Shown: piece after piece, positions 17,008 to 25,644 of the stretch
How positions within the stretch are numbered: the stretch's first letter is position 1
Layout: each line of letters starts with the position of its first letter
Origin: Streptomyces alfalfae
Lineage (GTDB): Bacteria > Actinomycetota > Actinomycetes > Streptomycetales > Streptomycetaceae
Reading direction: 5' to 3'
Length of the DNA: 64,000 nt
Assembly: GCF_004127445.1 (NCBI RefSeq)
Contig: NZ_QEXM01000014.1
Location: 1 to 64,000 of the forward strand
Translations under genes and position numbers: made by a program
Notes under the pieces: model-generated
What the model saw: only the letters and a program-made list of their open reading frames with translations
Told to the model about the DNA's origin: nothing
Databases searched by the model: none

Positions 17008-18522
17008 TCAGCGACGCAGTCGTACCAGTCCGGACACGGCGCCCAGTGCGGCCACCGAGGCGAGCGCGTAGGCGCACACCAGGAGCGCGTCCGATGACGA
17101 GTACGCCCCAGGGGCCCCGGCCGACTCAAGCCGGTGCAGGAAAAGTGCTCCGAAACAGGCGACTCCGGTCAACTGGCCGAGCTGGGTGACCGTCGCGAGC
17201 AGGCCGCTGGCGTCCGCCGCGTCCTCGGCGCGCACCGTCGCGAGGGCCCGGGTCAACGTCGGACCGAAGCCGAGGGAGAGCCCGGCGCCCACCCCCACGA
17301 GGGCCGCGTACAGCCAGAGTCCGCCGTCACCGCCGTCACGCAGCAGCAGCCCCACGGCGGCCGTGGCCACCGCGGCCAGCGCGAAGCCGCCGGGGATCAG
17401 CGCGCGTTGCAGCGGCTGCGGCCAGCGCCGCCACGTCAGCCCCACCGCGCCGAAGACGACGGCGCTCGGCGCGAACGTGAGCCCGGCCCGCAGCGCGCTG
17501 TACCCGAGGCCGCCCTGGACATGGAGGGTGACCACGAAGAGGAAGCCCGCGTTGACGGCCATCACGGCGGCGACGCGGAAGACGGCCAGGCCCATGCCGG
17601 GCGACCGCAGGAGCCGCGGCGCGATGAGCGGCGCCCCGCCCCGTCGGGCGAGACGGGACTCGTACGCGCAGAACAGGGTGAAGAAGAGGACCGCGGCGGC
17701 CAGCGAGAGCCAGGACCACAGGGGCCAGCCCTCCTGCTGGCCGAGGACGAGCGGCACGGTGAAGAGCGAGACCGCGGCGCCGAGCAGCACGAGGCCCGGC
17801 AGGTCGAGGCCGCGCGCCCGGCCGGCCGCGAGCGCCGCGGCGTCGTCGCGGGGCAGCACGCGGAACGCGAGGGCGAGCAGGACCACGCCGACCGGCACGT
17901 TCACCAGGAAGACCGGCCGCCAGCCGGTGCCCAGGAGGTCGGCGCTGACGAGAACGCCGCCGAGCACCTGTCCGGCGGCGGCGCCGGTGGCGAGGACGGC
18001 CGAGTACGCGCCGAGCGCCTTGACCCGCGCCTCGCCCGCGAAGTTGCGCTGGATCAGGCTGAGGACCTGCGGGATCAGGACCGCCGAGCCCGCCCCCTGC
18101 AGCAGCCGGAAGGCGATCAACTCCCCCGTGCCCCGGGCGAGTCCGCAGGCCAGCGAGGCGACGGTGAAGACGGCGAGGCCGAAGAGGTAGACCCGCCGGT
18201 GCCCCAGGCGGTCGCCGAGCCGGGCGCCGGTGATCAGCAGGACGGCGTACGTGATGGTGTAACCGGCGATCACGAGCTGCAACCCGGCGCCGGACGCGTG
18301 CAGTTCGGACTGGATGGTCGGCGCGGCGACGTTGACGATGAACGCGTCGAGCAGCGCCATGAACTGCGCGGCCAACGCGACCGCGAGCAGCCGCCCCCGC
18401 CGATTGTCAGTGCCGGGGGCTTTACTGGTCGTGGGAGTTGAACCGGCGGCCGACCCGGGATTCGAACCGGGCGTTGGACGGGGAGTCGGGCCGGTGGCCG
18501 GGGCGGGTGAGGTGGTCGTCAT
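17008..18522 (-). CDS. MFS drug exporter, EmrB/QacA (DHA2) family
   Basis: 504 residues from ATG 18522 (MTTTSPAPATG). A Pro/Thr-rich cytoplasmic tail of about 40 residues precedes about 14 membrane helices. Family motifs include FMALLDAFIVNVAAPTIQ in helix 1, the antiporter loop GARLGDRLGHRRVYLFG, and the motif C-like GAYSAVLATGAAAGQVLGG with WRPVFLVNVPVG. It is likely a proton-driven exporter of small toxic compounds; the substrate is unknown. It is divergent from an MmyB-type regulator 94 bases away, which probably controls it. Confidence 0.92.
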   Translation of the reverse strand: MTTTSPAPATGPTPRPTPGSNPGSAAGSTPTTSKAPGTDNRRGRLLAVALAAQFMALLDAFIVNVAAPTIQSELHASGAGLQLVIAGYTITYAVLLITGARLGDRLGHRRVYLFGLAVFTVASLACGLARGTGELIAFRLLQGAGSAVLIPQVLSLIQRNFAGEARVKALGAYSAVLATGAAAGQVLGGVLVSADLLGTGWRPVFLVNVPVGVVLLALAFRVLPRDDAAALAAGRARGLDLPGLVLLGAAVSLFTVPLVLGQQEGWPLWSWLSLAAAVLFFTLFCAYESRLARRGGAPLIAPRLLRSPGMGLAVFRVAAVMAVNAGFLFVVTLHVQGGLGYSALRAGLTFAPSAVVFGAVGLTWRRWPQPLQRALIPGGFALAAVATAAVGLLLRDGGDGGLWLYAALVGVGAGLSLGFGPTLTRALATVRAEDAADASGLLATVTQLGQLTGVACFGALFLHRLESAGAPGAYSSSDALLVCAYALASVAALGAVSGLVRLRR

Positions 18523-18570
18523 GCCGTCGAGCGTGCGGGCGATCCGGTACGGGTGACGAGAGCCCGCCGA

Positions 18571-18587
18571 TGCTGGTACTGACAGCA
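18571..18587. promoter_or_regulatory. Inverted repeat between MFS gene and its regulator
   Basis: TGCTG-N7-CAGCA (TGCTGGTACTGACAGCA) in the 94-base gap between the divergent exporter and regulator starts. The position and symmetry fit an operator for the adjacent HTH protein. The binding claim is inference. Confidence 0.4.
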
Positions 18588-18616
18588 CCTGGCAGGGGAC
18601 GCGAGGGGCGCAGACG

Positions 18617-19660
18617 ATGGGGGACGTGACGACGATGACGACGACGCGGGAGTGGGCGCGGGGGCAGGCGCGAGGCCCTGAGAGGTGGGTGGAGGAGCGA
18701 CCGCAGGGGGCCGAGCGGCAGGCGGAGGCACAACAGCGGGGGCCGCAGCGGCGCCGGCCCGAGCTGGCCGCCTTCCTGCGCGGGCGCAGGGCCCGGGTGA
18801 CCCCCGCCGATGTCGGGATGCCCCCGGGGCTGCGCCGCCGGACGCCGGGGCTGCGGCGCGAGGAGGTCGCCCAGCTCTCCGGGGTGGGCGTCACCTGGTA
18901 CACGTGGCTGGAGCAGGGCCGCCCGATCAACGCCTCGGCGCAGGTGCTCGACGCCGTGGCGCGGACCCTGCGCCTGGACCAGCCGGAGCGCGAGCATCTG
19001 TACCACCTGGCCGAGGTGCCGTACGAGCCCGACGCCGAGGCCGTGGTGGCCGCCGTGGGCCCGGAGGTGCAGGGCATCATCGACGCCATGGACCCGCTCC
19101 CCGCGGTGGTCTACAACGCGCGGTACGACATCCTCGCCACCAACCCCGCGTACAGGGACCTCTTCCTGATACCGCGGAGCGCCGAGGCGGGCGCGCCGAA
19201 CGTGCTGTGGTCGCTGTTCACCGTCCCCGAGGTGGTGTGCCCGCTGGTCTTCCGCGACTCGGAGCTGCCGGTGATGGTGGCGACGCTGCGCAACGCGTAC
19301 GGCAGGCATGTGGGCGAGCCCGAGTGGGAGGGCTTCATCCGCCGGCTGTCCGCCGCCAGCCCGCGCTTCGCCGAGCTGTGGGCGAGCGGGAACGTCATAA
19401 CGCCCGGCCCCCGGGTCAAGACGTTCCGGCACAAGGCGATAGGCGAGCTGCGCATGACGTCGGTCTCCCTGAGCATCAACGGCATGCCGGAGTGCCGGAT
19501 CGTCGTCTACACCCCGGACGACGAGGAGAGCAGGCGCCAGACCATGGAACTGCACGCGCGAAGGCTGAGGGCTGAAGAGACCCGGTATGAGCTGAAGGGG
19601 TCCGCGCATGAAGGGACCCGCGCACGAAGAGGCTCGGACATCAAAGAGACCCGGACATGA
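18617..19660 (+). CDS. XRE-family regulator with MmyB-like ligand domain
   Basis: 347 residues from ATG 18617; a later start is possible because the first 45 residues are Gln/Arg-rich and poorly conserved in character. The HTH follows the family pattern LAAFLRGRRARVTPADVG...RRTPGLRREEVAQLSGVGVTWYTWLEQGR. The C-terminal PAS-like MmyB ligand domain has PAVVYNARYDILATNPAYRDLF and FRHKAIGELRMTSVSLSI. Regulators of this type commonly sit beside, and repress, a divergent oxidoreductase or exporter gene; here it is the MFS gene. The last 30 residues and the bases after the stop carry a short repeat (GACATGAAAGACC). Confidence 0.9.
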   Translation: MGDVTTMTTTREWARGQARGPERWVEERPQGAERQAEAQQRGPQRRRPELAAFLRGRRARVTPADVGMPPGLRRRTPGLRREEVAQLSGVGVTWYTWLEQGRPINASAQVLDAVARTLRLDQPEREHLYHLAEVPYEPDAEAVVAAVGPEVQGIIDAMDPLPAVVYNARYDILATNPAYRDLFLIPRSAEAGAPNVLWSLFTVPEVVCPLVFRDSELPVMVATLRNAYGRHVGEPEWEGFIRRLSAASPRFAELWASGNVITPGPRVKTFRHKAIGELRMTSVSLSINGMPECRIVVYTPDDEESRRQTMELHARRLRAEETRYELKGSAHEGTRARRGSDIKETRT

Positions 19661-19692
19661 AAGACCTGGACATGAAAGACCGGACATGAAAA

Positions 19693-19718
19693 ATCCCGCC
19701 CCCTGGCGGGGACGGGAT
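19693..19718 (-). terminator. Terminator after second tRNA-Ala
   Basis: ATCCCGTCCCC/GGGGGCGGGAT stem with a short loop, followed on the minus strand by TTTTTC. It ends the tRNA at 19730-19802 and may also serve the regulator gene that ends at 19660. Confidence 0.72.
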
Positions 19719-19729
19719 CTTCGGGACTG

Positions 19730-19802
19730 TGGAGCTAAGGAGAATTGAACTCCTGACCTCCTGCATGCCATGCAGGCGCTCTACCAACTGAGCTATAGCC
19801 CC
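19730..19802 (-). tRNA. tRNA-Ala (GGC), copy 2
   Basis: Identical over all 73 bases to the copy at 15135-15207: G3:U70 acceptor pair, anticodon GGC, discriminator A and no encoded CCA. A promoter with TTCACA-N18-TAAAGT lies upstream and a T-tailed hairpin downstream, so it is a separate transcription unit. Confidence 0.97.
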
Positions 19803-19837
19803 TTGTGTTCTTCCCGCTCGGCGGGCGAACAAGAAGA

Positions 19838-19867
19838 ACTTTAGCCTGCGACCAGCCGGAATGTGAA
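19838..19867 (-). promoter_or_regulatory. Promoter of tRNA-Ala copy 2
   Basis: TTCACA (19862-19867), 18 bases, then TAAAGT (19838-19843) on the minus strand, about 35 bases before the mature tRNA 5' end. This fits a housekeeping-sigma promoter with a short 5' leader. Confidence 0.5.
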
Positions 19868-19917
19868 ATCCGGGTGCCGGGGCCCGGCCAGAGCCGTCCG
19901 GCCGGGGCCGCTGAGGC

Positions 19918-20559
19918 TCAGTCGTCGTCGCCGAGCACCGGTTCCGGCAGCGTGCCGGCATTGTGCTCCAGCAGGCGCCAGCCGCGCGCGCCCTGGCCGA
20001 GGACCGACCAGCAGCAGTTGGACAGACCCCCGAGCCCCTCCCAGTGGTGGGACTCCAGACCGAGGAGGCGACCGATGGTGGTGCGGATGGTGCCGCCGTG
20101 GCTGACCACGACGAGCGTGCCGTTGTCCGGCAGCTTCTCGGCGTGGCGCAGGACGATCGGCGCCGCCCGGTCGGCGACCTCGGTCTCCAGCTCGCCGCCG
20201 CCGCGGCGCACCGCCTCGCCGCGCTTCCACGCGTCGTACTGGTCGCCGAAGCGGGCGATGATCTCGTCGTGCGTCAGGCCCTGCCACTCGCCCGCGTACG
20301 TCTCCCGCAGGCCCTCCTCGTGCGTGACGGGGAGGCCGGTGACGGCCGCCAGTTCGGCCGCGGTGGCCGCCGCCCGCTTGAGGTCGGAGGCCACGATGGC
20401 GTCCGGCTTCAGGGAGGCGAGCAGCCGGGCGGCGCGCCTGGCCTGGGCCGTGCCCGTGTCGGTCAGCTCGATGTCCGTGGAGCCCTGGAAGCGGCGCTCA
20501 AGATTCCAGGACGTCTGGCCGTGCCGCCACAGGATGATCCGGCAGCCGCGGTTGGTCAC
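19918..20559 (-). CDS. Histidine phosphatase (phosphoglycerate mutase-like)
   Basis: 213 residues from GTG 20559. The catalytic RHG motif is in ILWRHGQTSWNLERRFQG, with the second catalytic His in VVVSHGGTIRTTIGRLLG and the conserved acid in LRETYAGEWQGLTHDEI. The family includes mutases and many broad phosphatases; the substrate here is unknown. The start overlaps the rsfS stop by four bases (GTGA), so the two are coupled, which is usual in actinobacteria. Confidence 0.92.
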   Translation of the reverse strand: MTNRGCRIILWRHGQTSWNLERRFQGSTDIELTDTGTAQARRAARLLASLKPDAIVASDLKRAAATAAELAAVTGLPVTHEEGLRETYAGEWQGLTHDEIIARFGDQYDAWKRGEAVRRGGGELETEVADRAAPIVLRHAEKLPDNGTLVVVSHGGTIRTTIGRLLGLESHHWEGLGGLSNCCWSVLGQGARGWRLLEHNAGTLPEPVLGDDD

Positions 20560-20999
20560 CGAAGCTCACCGTCCAGATCAGCCTCCTCGGCGGCCCGCTG
20601 CTCGGCGTGCTCGGCGGCCTTGCCGCGGGTCGCCACGGCGTCCTCGGGCAGTTCGATCTCGGGGCAGTCCTTCCACAGGCGCTCGAGGGCGTAGAAGACA
20701 CGCTCCTCGCTGTGCTGGACGTGCACCACGATGTCCACGTAGTCGAGGAGGATCCAGCGGGCGTCGCGGTCGCCCTCGCGGCGGACCGGCTTGGCGCCGA
20801 GCCGCTTGTTCAGCTGTTCCTCGATCTCGTCGACGATCGACTTGACCTGGCGGTCGTTGGGCGCGGAGGCGAGCAGGAAGGCGTCGGTGATCGACAGCAC
20901 GTCGCTGACGTCGTACGCGATGATGTCGTGCGCGAGCTTGTCGGCAGCCGCCTGGGCGGCGACGTTGATGAGCTCGATGGAGCGGTCCGTGGCGGTCAC
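20556..20999 (-). CDS. rsfS: Ribosomal silencing factor RsfS
   Basis: 147 residues from GTG 20999, preceded by AAGGAAAG. RsfS binds uL14 on the 50S subunit and blocks subunit joining under starvation. Family signatures are DIIAYDVSDVLSITDAFLLASAPNDRQVKSI, the GDRDARWILLDYVDIVVHVQ strand pair and FYALERLWKDCPEIELP. The acidic, Ala-rich C-terminal tail is typical of streptomycetes. The nadD-LCP-rsfS-phosphatase order on one strand suggests an operon, although 190 bases separate it from the LCP gene. Confidence 0.95.
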   Translation of the reverse strand: MTATDRSIELINVAAQAAADKLAHDIIAYDVSDVLSITDAFLLASAPNDRQVKSIVDEIEEQLNKRLGAKPVRREGDRDARWILLDYVDIVVHVQHSEERVFYALERLWKDCPEIELPEDAVATRGKAAEHAEQRAAEEADLDGELR

Positions 21000-21189
21000 T
21001 GGTGAGCTTTCCTTCAGATGGTCAAGACACCTCAAGGGTCTCACGGACCGCCGACGGAGCCCCAGACGATTTCGTCACGGCTCCGGCGGCTCCTGCCTCG
21101 GGCGCCCCGACCCCGTCCGGCAGGGCCCCACCGGCCCCGGCCCGCCCCGGCCGGCCCGCCCGATCCGGTACGGCTCCGCCGGCCGGTTC

Positions 21190-23169
21190 CTACTTCGCTT
21201 CGTAGTCCTGTCCGAGGACCACGGACACATCGGCGTTCGCGGTCGTCTTGCCCTTGGTGACCGCGCTCGTCGGCAGGCCGAGGGTCTTGGCGACCTCGGT
21301 GGCCTGGGACTTCTTGGCCGCGTCGGCGTAGGTGACCTTCGATGTGGGCTGGGTGGCGGAGCCCGTGCCGCCGTCGACGAAGGCGTAGCCGCCGTTGACC
21401 AGGGCGACGCGGGCGTCCTGGGCCGCGCCCTTGCTGCCGGAGGCGTTCTCGACGCCGACGCGCACGGCCGCGCCCTGCTCCGGGCTCTTCGCCGCGCCGC
21501 CGAGGATGTCCTTGACCACGGTGTCGCCGGCCTTCTCGGTCAGCGTGCCGTCCTGGCGCACCGGGAGGACCGTCGTCTTGTAGTCGCCGCCCTTGGCGCG
21601 GTCGGCGAGCTTGGCCAGGAAGGCGCCGAGGTCCTTCTCCTTGAGCGACGGGTCGAGGATCTGCGCGAGCGACTCGACGGTGGTGGTGGCCGCCTGCGGG
21701 TCGGACGACAGCTTGCGCAGGGCGCCCTGCATGACCTGGCCGAAGCGGTTGAGCTGCGCGGTCTCGCTCTCGCCCGCGGCGCGGTGGGTGGCGTAGGCGA
21801 CGGCCATCGGGCCGCTGAGGGTCTGCTGCTCGCCCTTCTGGACCAGCGGGGCCTCGCCCTTCTTGGCCTTGGGGTCGGGCACGTCGGTGTCGGTGTCGAC
21901 GTCGATGTTGCCGACGAGTTCGACGAGGTTCTGCAGGTAGGGGGTGTCCAGCCGCCAGGTTCCCTCGACCTCGGTGCCGAGGGCCGTGTCGATCGACTCC
22001 CGGGTGCCGGTCGAGCCGTCGTCGTCGACGGACTTGCCGAGCGTCGTCGCCGAGCCGTTGTCGTCCGGGACGGCGAAGGAGTTCGGGATCAGCACGGTCG
22101 CGCCCTGCCCGGTGGTGGCGTTGTTCACCAGGAGCGCGGTGGAGGTGTCGCCGCCCTTGGTGTTGTGCAGGTGGACGACGACCACGTCACGTTTCTGCGG
22201 GCCGCCCGCCGCCGCGGCGCCGCCCTCGTCGCCGGACTGGCCGGGCAGCATGCCCGCGAACCACAGGTAGCCGACGCCGCCCGCGATCACCAGGGCGAGG
22301 ACCACGACGAGCGCGACGACGCGGGAGCGCCCGCGCCGCTTGGCCTCCTCGCGCCGCTCGGTGCGGCTCTCGGTGAACTTCAGCCAGTCGATGACGTCCT
22401 CGGAGTCCTCGTCCGGCTCCTCGATGAACGAGAACTGCTCGGTCTCGTACTCGGGCTGCGGTCTGCGCGACGCGGAACCCGTCTCGGGAGCGGCCCCGGA
22501 CCCGGCGTCGCCCTCCGCCTCACCCCGCGCCGCCCGCCGGGGCCGCGGGACCTGCTGAGACTCCGGGGCCTGCTGAGGCTCCGGGGCCTGCTGAGGCTCC
22601 GGCGACTGCTCGGGCTGCGGGGCCTGCTGGTGCTCATGGGCCCGCTGAGGCCGCGAAGCCTGTGGCTCCGGCGCTTGCTGCTGCTGCGGAATCCACCCGG
22701 CATCCTGCGTCACACCGGCGCCGTACGCGGCCCCTGCCGTCCCCGCCGCCCCCGCGGCGTTGTCGTACGCGGTCCCTGCACCACCGTCGTACGAGGACGA
22801 GGACGAGGACGAGGACGAGGCCCCGGCGCCATAGCCACCGTCATACGTCCCCGCGCCATACGTCCCTGCGCCGTACGCCCCCGCACCATAGGCGTTCGCG
22901 TCGTAGGCGTTCGCGTCATGGCCCTGCTGCCCGCCCCCGTACGGGTCGTACCCGTACCCCTGGGGCTGCTGATACTGCGGAGCCTGCTGCTGCTGGTGGT
23001 GGGTCTGGTGGGGCTGCTGCTGAGGAGACTGCTGAGGCACCTGCTGGTACACCGGCCGCCCGTACTCGTCGTACCCGACGACCTGGTACTGATCGGCGGC
23101 GTACTCGCCCGGGTACTCGCCCGTATACGGGTCGCTGCCCGCATAAGGGTCGTACTGTCGGTCGTTCAC
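21190..23169 (-). CDS. LCP/LytR-like cell-wall protein, degenerate catalytic site
   Basis: 659 residues from GTG 23169, with GAGAGGGGCACC before it. The first 280 residues are cytoplasmic and low-complexity (Gln/Pro/Tyr/Gly, a Ser run and PQQAPE repeats). One membrane helix (VVALVVVLALVIAGGVGYLWF) follows near residue 300. Next is an LCP-like domain, then a LytR_C domain (VRVGVENASGSKGAAQDARV). LCP enzymes attach polymers to peptidoglycan. The usual PRDT loop reads LIPNSFAVP here and the later Arg pairs are changed, so activity is uncertain. As I recall, a homologue near this locus in S. coelicolor (PdtA) acts on a spore-wall polydiglycosylphosphate. Confidence 0.85.
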   Translation of the reverse strand: MNDRQYDPYAGSDPYTGEYPGEYAADQYQVVGYDEYGRPVYQQVPQQSPQQQPHQTHHQQQQAPQYQQPQGYGYDPYGGGQQGHDANAYDANAYGAGAYGAGTYGAGTYDGGYGAGASSSSSSSSSYDGGAGTAYDNAAGAAGTAGAAYGAGVTQDAGWIPQQQQAPEPQASRPQRAHEHQQAPQPEQSPEPQQAPEPQQAPESQQVPRPRRAARGEAEGDAGSGAAPETGSASRRPQPEYETEQFSFIEEPDEDSEDVIDWLKFTESRTERREEAKRRGRSRVVALVVVLALVIAGGVGYLWFAGMLPGQSGDEGGAAAAGGPQKRDVVVVHLHNTKGGDTSTALLVNNATTGQGATVLIPNSFAVPDDNGSATTLGKSVDDDGSTGTRESIDTALGTEVEGTWRLDTPYLQNLVELVGNIDVDTDTDVPDPKAKKGEAPLVQKGEQQTLSGPMAVAYATHRAAGESETAQLNRFGQVMQGALRKLSSDPQAATTTVESLAQILDPSLKEKDLGAFLAKLADRAKGGDYKTTVLPVRQDGTLTEKAGDTVVKDILGGAAKSPEQGAAVRVGVENASGSKGAAQDARVALVNGGYAFVDGGTGSATQPTSKVTYADAAKKSQATEVAKTLGLPTSAVTKGKTTANADVSVVLGQDYEAK

Positions 23170-23185
23170 CGGTGCCCCTCTCGGC

Positions 23186-23824
23186 TCATTCGCCGCGGTA
23201 CAGCTCGCGCTTGTCGATATAACGCACCACACCGTCGGGCACCAGATACCAGACGGGATCGCCCTTGTGGACCCGCGCCCGGCAGTCGGTGGACGAGATG
23301 GCGAGGGCGGGCACCTCCACGAGGGAGACGCCGCCCTTGGGGAGGCCGGGATCGGTCAGCGTGTGGCCGGGCCGGGTCACCCCGATGAAATGCGCGAGGG
23401 AGAACAGCTCTTCCGTGTCCCGCCAGGTGAGGATCTGGCCGAGCGCGTCCGCGCCCGTGATGAAGAAGAGGTCCGTGTCGGGGTTGAGGGCACGCAGGTC
23501 GCGCAGCGTGTCCGTGGTGTAGGTCGCGCCGCCGCGGTCGATGTCGATGCGGCTGACCGAGAACTGCGGGTTCTCGGCGGTCGCGATCACCGTCATCAGA
23601 TAGCGGTCCTCGGCGGGGGACACCTGCTTGTCGCTCTTCTGCCACGGCTGCCCGGTCGGCACGAACACCACCTCGTCGAGGTGGAACTGCGCGGCGACCT
23701 CGCTGGCCGCCACCAGGTGTCCGTGGTGGATCGGGTCGAACGTGCCGCCCATGACACCGAGGCGGCGCTTGCCGTTGCCTGCCGGACCGGTCGCCGGACC
23801 GGTAGGCATGTCCTGCTCTCCCAT
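23186..23824 (-). CDS. nadD: Nicotinate-nucleotide adenylyltransferase
   Basis: Converts nicotinate mononucleotide and ATP to deamido-NAD in NAD synthesis. 212 residues, with the nucleotidyltransferase motif [18 protein letters not shown] (GxFDPxHxGH) and the second motif [13 protein letters not shown] (ISST.IR-like). The [20 protein letters not shown] segment is typical. The first 20 residues are a variable tail. Sixteen bases separate it from the LCP gene, so the two are likely co-transcribed. Confidence 0.96.
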   Translation of the reverse strand: MGEQDMPTGPATGPAGNGKRRLGVMGGTFDPIHHGHLVAASEVAAQFHLDEVVFVPTGQPWQKSDKQVSPAEDRYLMTVIATAENPQFSVSRIDIDRGGATYTTDTLRDLRALNPDTDLFFITGADALGQILTWRDTEELFSLAHFIGVTRPGHTLTDPGLPKGGVSLVEVPALAISSTDCRARVHKGDPVWYLVPDGVVRYIDKRELYRGE

Positions 23825-23926
23825 GCGTGCAGACCCTACCGGCCCCGAAGGCGGGCCCGGACAGGACGGTCCCCGTGCCGAGGCCCCCGGGCAGGGCGGC
23901 TCAGCGGCCCCGCACGGGGAACGTGC

Positions 23927-24091
23927 TCAGCGGTCCCGGTTGAAGCGCGTGGTGATCCACAGGAGCAGCAGCAGGGCGAGGAAGGCGCCGCCGCCGGTCA
24001 GGAGGGGGCTCAGGCTTGCGTGCTCGCCGCCGTGCTCGCCGCCCTCGGAGGCGAGAGTGACCAGCTGGGCGGCGTTGGCGTGGAGGCTCAT
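23927..24091 (-). CDS. 54-residue single-helix membrane protein
   Basis: Short frame from ATG 24091 to TGA 23927, encoding 54 residues. The N-terminal half contains ASEGGEHGGEHASLSP, with two closely spaced GGEH units that could bind metal. Then come a membrane helix (GAFLALLLLLWITTRF) and a basic end, NRDR. Only a weak GAG precedes the ATG. Coding is supported by codon periodicity and by the clear helix plus positive-inside tail. It lies upstream of nadD. Function is unknown. Confidence 0.65.
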   Translation of the reverse strand: MSLHANAAQLVTLASEGGEHGGEHASLSPLLTGGGAFLALLLLLWITTRFNRDR

Positions 24092-24177
24092 CTCAGGCAG
24101 GACCTATCCGGGGGAGGGATGGACATAAGGACTTCCGGGCCATCGTAAGCGTGGGCCCGGCTCCGGCTCACGCCGAC

Positions 24178-24390
24178 TCAGCTGTTGTGGCCGTCGCCGC
24201 GGCCGTCCTGGTCGTCGTCGGCGCCCCGGCGGTACCCGCGCAGCAGGAACCAGCCCCCGAGGACACAGCCGACGACCATGACGATCAGTACGATCCGCAG
24301 CAGGTTGCCCGGCCCCTGATCTCCGGCGGCCTTGGCCGCCTCCATGAGCCAGTCGGCCCCGGTGTTGTGCTCCATGGGATCCATGGCCAT
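24178..24390 (-). CDS. 70-residue small membrane protein
   Basis: 70 residues from ATG 24390, with AAGGAG nine bases upstream. One membrane helix, LLRIVLIVMVVGCVLGGWFLL, spans the middle. It is preceded by DWLMEAAKAAGDQGPGN and followed by the basic/acidic tail RGYRRGADDDQDGRGDGHNS. It is divergent from the M48 protease gene 100 bases away and upstream of the 54-residue membrane gene. No family recognised. Confidence 0.7.
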   Translation of the reverse strand: MAMDPMEHNTGADWLMEAAKAAGDQGPGNLLRIVLIVMVVGCVLGGWFLLRGYRRGADDDQDGRGDGHNS

Positions 24391-24489
24391 GACGGATGAC
24401 TCCTTCTGTGTGCTGCCCTGTCACGGTATCTCCGCCTAGGCTGTTGCCCACCTCGGGGGCATCGGAGGACGACACATGGGGGAATCGGC

Positions 24490-25605
24490 ATGACCGACGG
24501 CAACCATCACGGCGGCGGCACGGGCGGCGCGGACGGCGCGAGCCACGAGAACGTGCCGAGCCGGCAGCGCAGGCGCTTCCCCGGCATCTCGTCGCGCGCC
24601 TACGAACACCCGGCGGACCGCTCGGCCCTGGTGGCCCTGCGCAAGCTCAGTGGCTTCGACACGGTCTTCAAGGCGCTCAGCGGTCTGCTGCCCGAGCGCA
24701 GTCTGCGGCTGCTCTTCCTGTCCGACTCCGTACGGGTCTCGGACGCGCAGTTCGCGCACCTGCACACCATGCTGCGGGACGCCTGCTACATCCTGGACCT
24801 GGAGAAGGTCCCGCCGATGTACGTGAACCAGGACCCGACCCCGAACGCGATGTGCATCGGCCTGGACGAGCCGATCATCGTCGTGACGACGGGCCTCGTC
24901 GAGCTGCTCGACGAGGAGGAGATGCGGGCGGTCGTCGGCCACGAGGTGGGCCACGCGCTCTCGGGCCACGCCGTGTACCGCACGATCCTGCTGTTCCTCA
25001 CCAACCTCGCGCTGAAGGTCGCGTGGATTCCGCTCGGCAACGTCGCGATCATGGCGATCGTGACGGCGCTGCGCGAGTGGTTCCGCAAGTCCGAGCTGTC
25101 GGCGGACCGCGCCGGGCTTCTCGTGGGCCAGGACCTGCGGTGCTCCATGCGCGGCCTGATGAAGCTGGCGGGCGGCAACCACCTGCACGAGATGAACGTG
25201 GACGCGTTCCTCGAACAGGCCGAGGAGTACGAGGCCGGGGGCGACCTGCGCGACTCGGTGCTGAAGATCCTGAACGTGCTGCCGCGCACACACCCCTTCG
25301 CCACCGTGCGGGCCGCCGAGCTGAAGAAGTGGGCCGAGTCCCGCGACTTCCAGCGGATCATGGACGGGCATTACCCGCGCCGTGACGAGGACCGGGACAC
25401 CTCCGTCTCGGACTCCTTCCGGCAGTCGGCCTCGGCGTACGCGGACGACGTGCGCAACAGCAAGGACCCGCTGATGAAGCTGGTCAGCGACATCGCGGGC
25501 GGCGCGGGCGACCTCGGCGGCAAGCTGCGGGGCAAGTTCACCGGCCAGGGCGGTGGCTCCGAGGGCCCCACCGACGCCGGCCCCACCGGCTCCGGCCCGA
25601 AGTAG
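24490..25605 (+). CDS. M48 family metallopeptidase
   Basis: 371 residues. The zinc site HEVGH is in AVVGHEVGHALSGHAVYRT, with the third ligand in KSELSADRAGLL. GGGGGAATCGGC precedes ATG 24490. Only one or two hydrophobic stretches (ILLFLTNLALKVAWIPLGNVAIMAIV) are present, fewer than in HtpX, so this resembles the cytoplasmic or peripheral M48 group common in actinobacteria. A Gly-rich C-terminal tail ends the protein. Probable role: protein quality control at the membrane (inference). Confidence 0.9.
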   Translation: MTDGNHHGGGTGGADGASHENVPSRQRRRFPGISSRAYEHPADRSALVALRKLSGFDTVFKALSGLLPERSLRLLFLSDSVRVSDAQFAHLHTMLRDACYILDLEKVPPMYVNQDPTPNAMCIGLDEPIIVVTTGLVELLDEEEMRAVVGHEVGHALSGHAVYRTILLFLTNLALKVAWIPLGNVAIMAIVTALREWFRKSELSADRAGLLVGQDLRCSMRGLMKLAGGNHLHEMNVDAFLEQAEEYEAGGDLRDSVLKILNVLPRTHPFATVRAAELKKWAESRDFQRIMDGHYPRRDEDRDTSVSDSFRQSASAYADDVRNSKDPLMKLVSDIAGGAGDLGGKLRGKFTGQGGGSEGPTDAGPTGSGPK

Positions 25606-25644
25606 CGGCCTCCCGCCCGGACCGGCGGCCGAGGGCCGGGTGGC

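Noticed and set aside
15135..19802. tRNA genes as phage or island attachment sites
   Set aside because: No integrase, excisionase or partial tRNA copy; both tRNA copies are complete and have their own signals.
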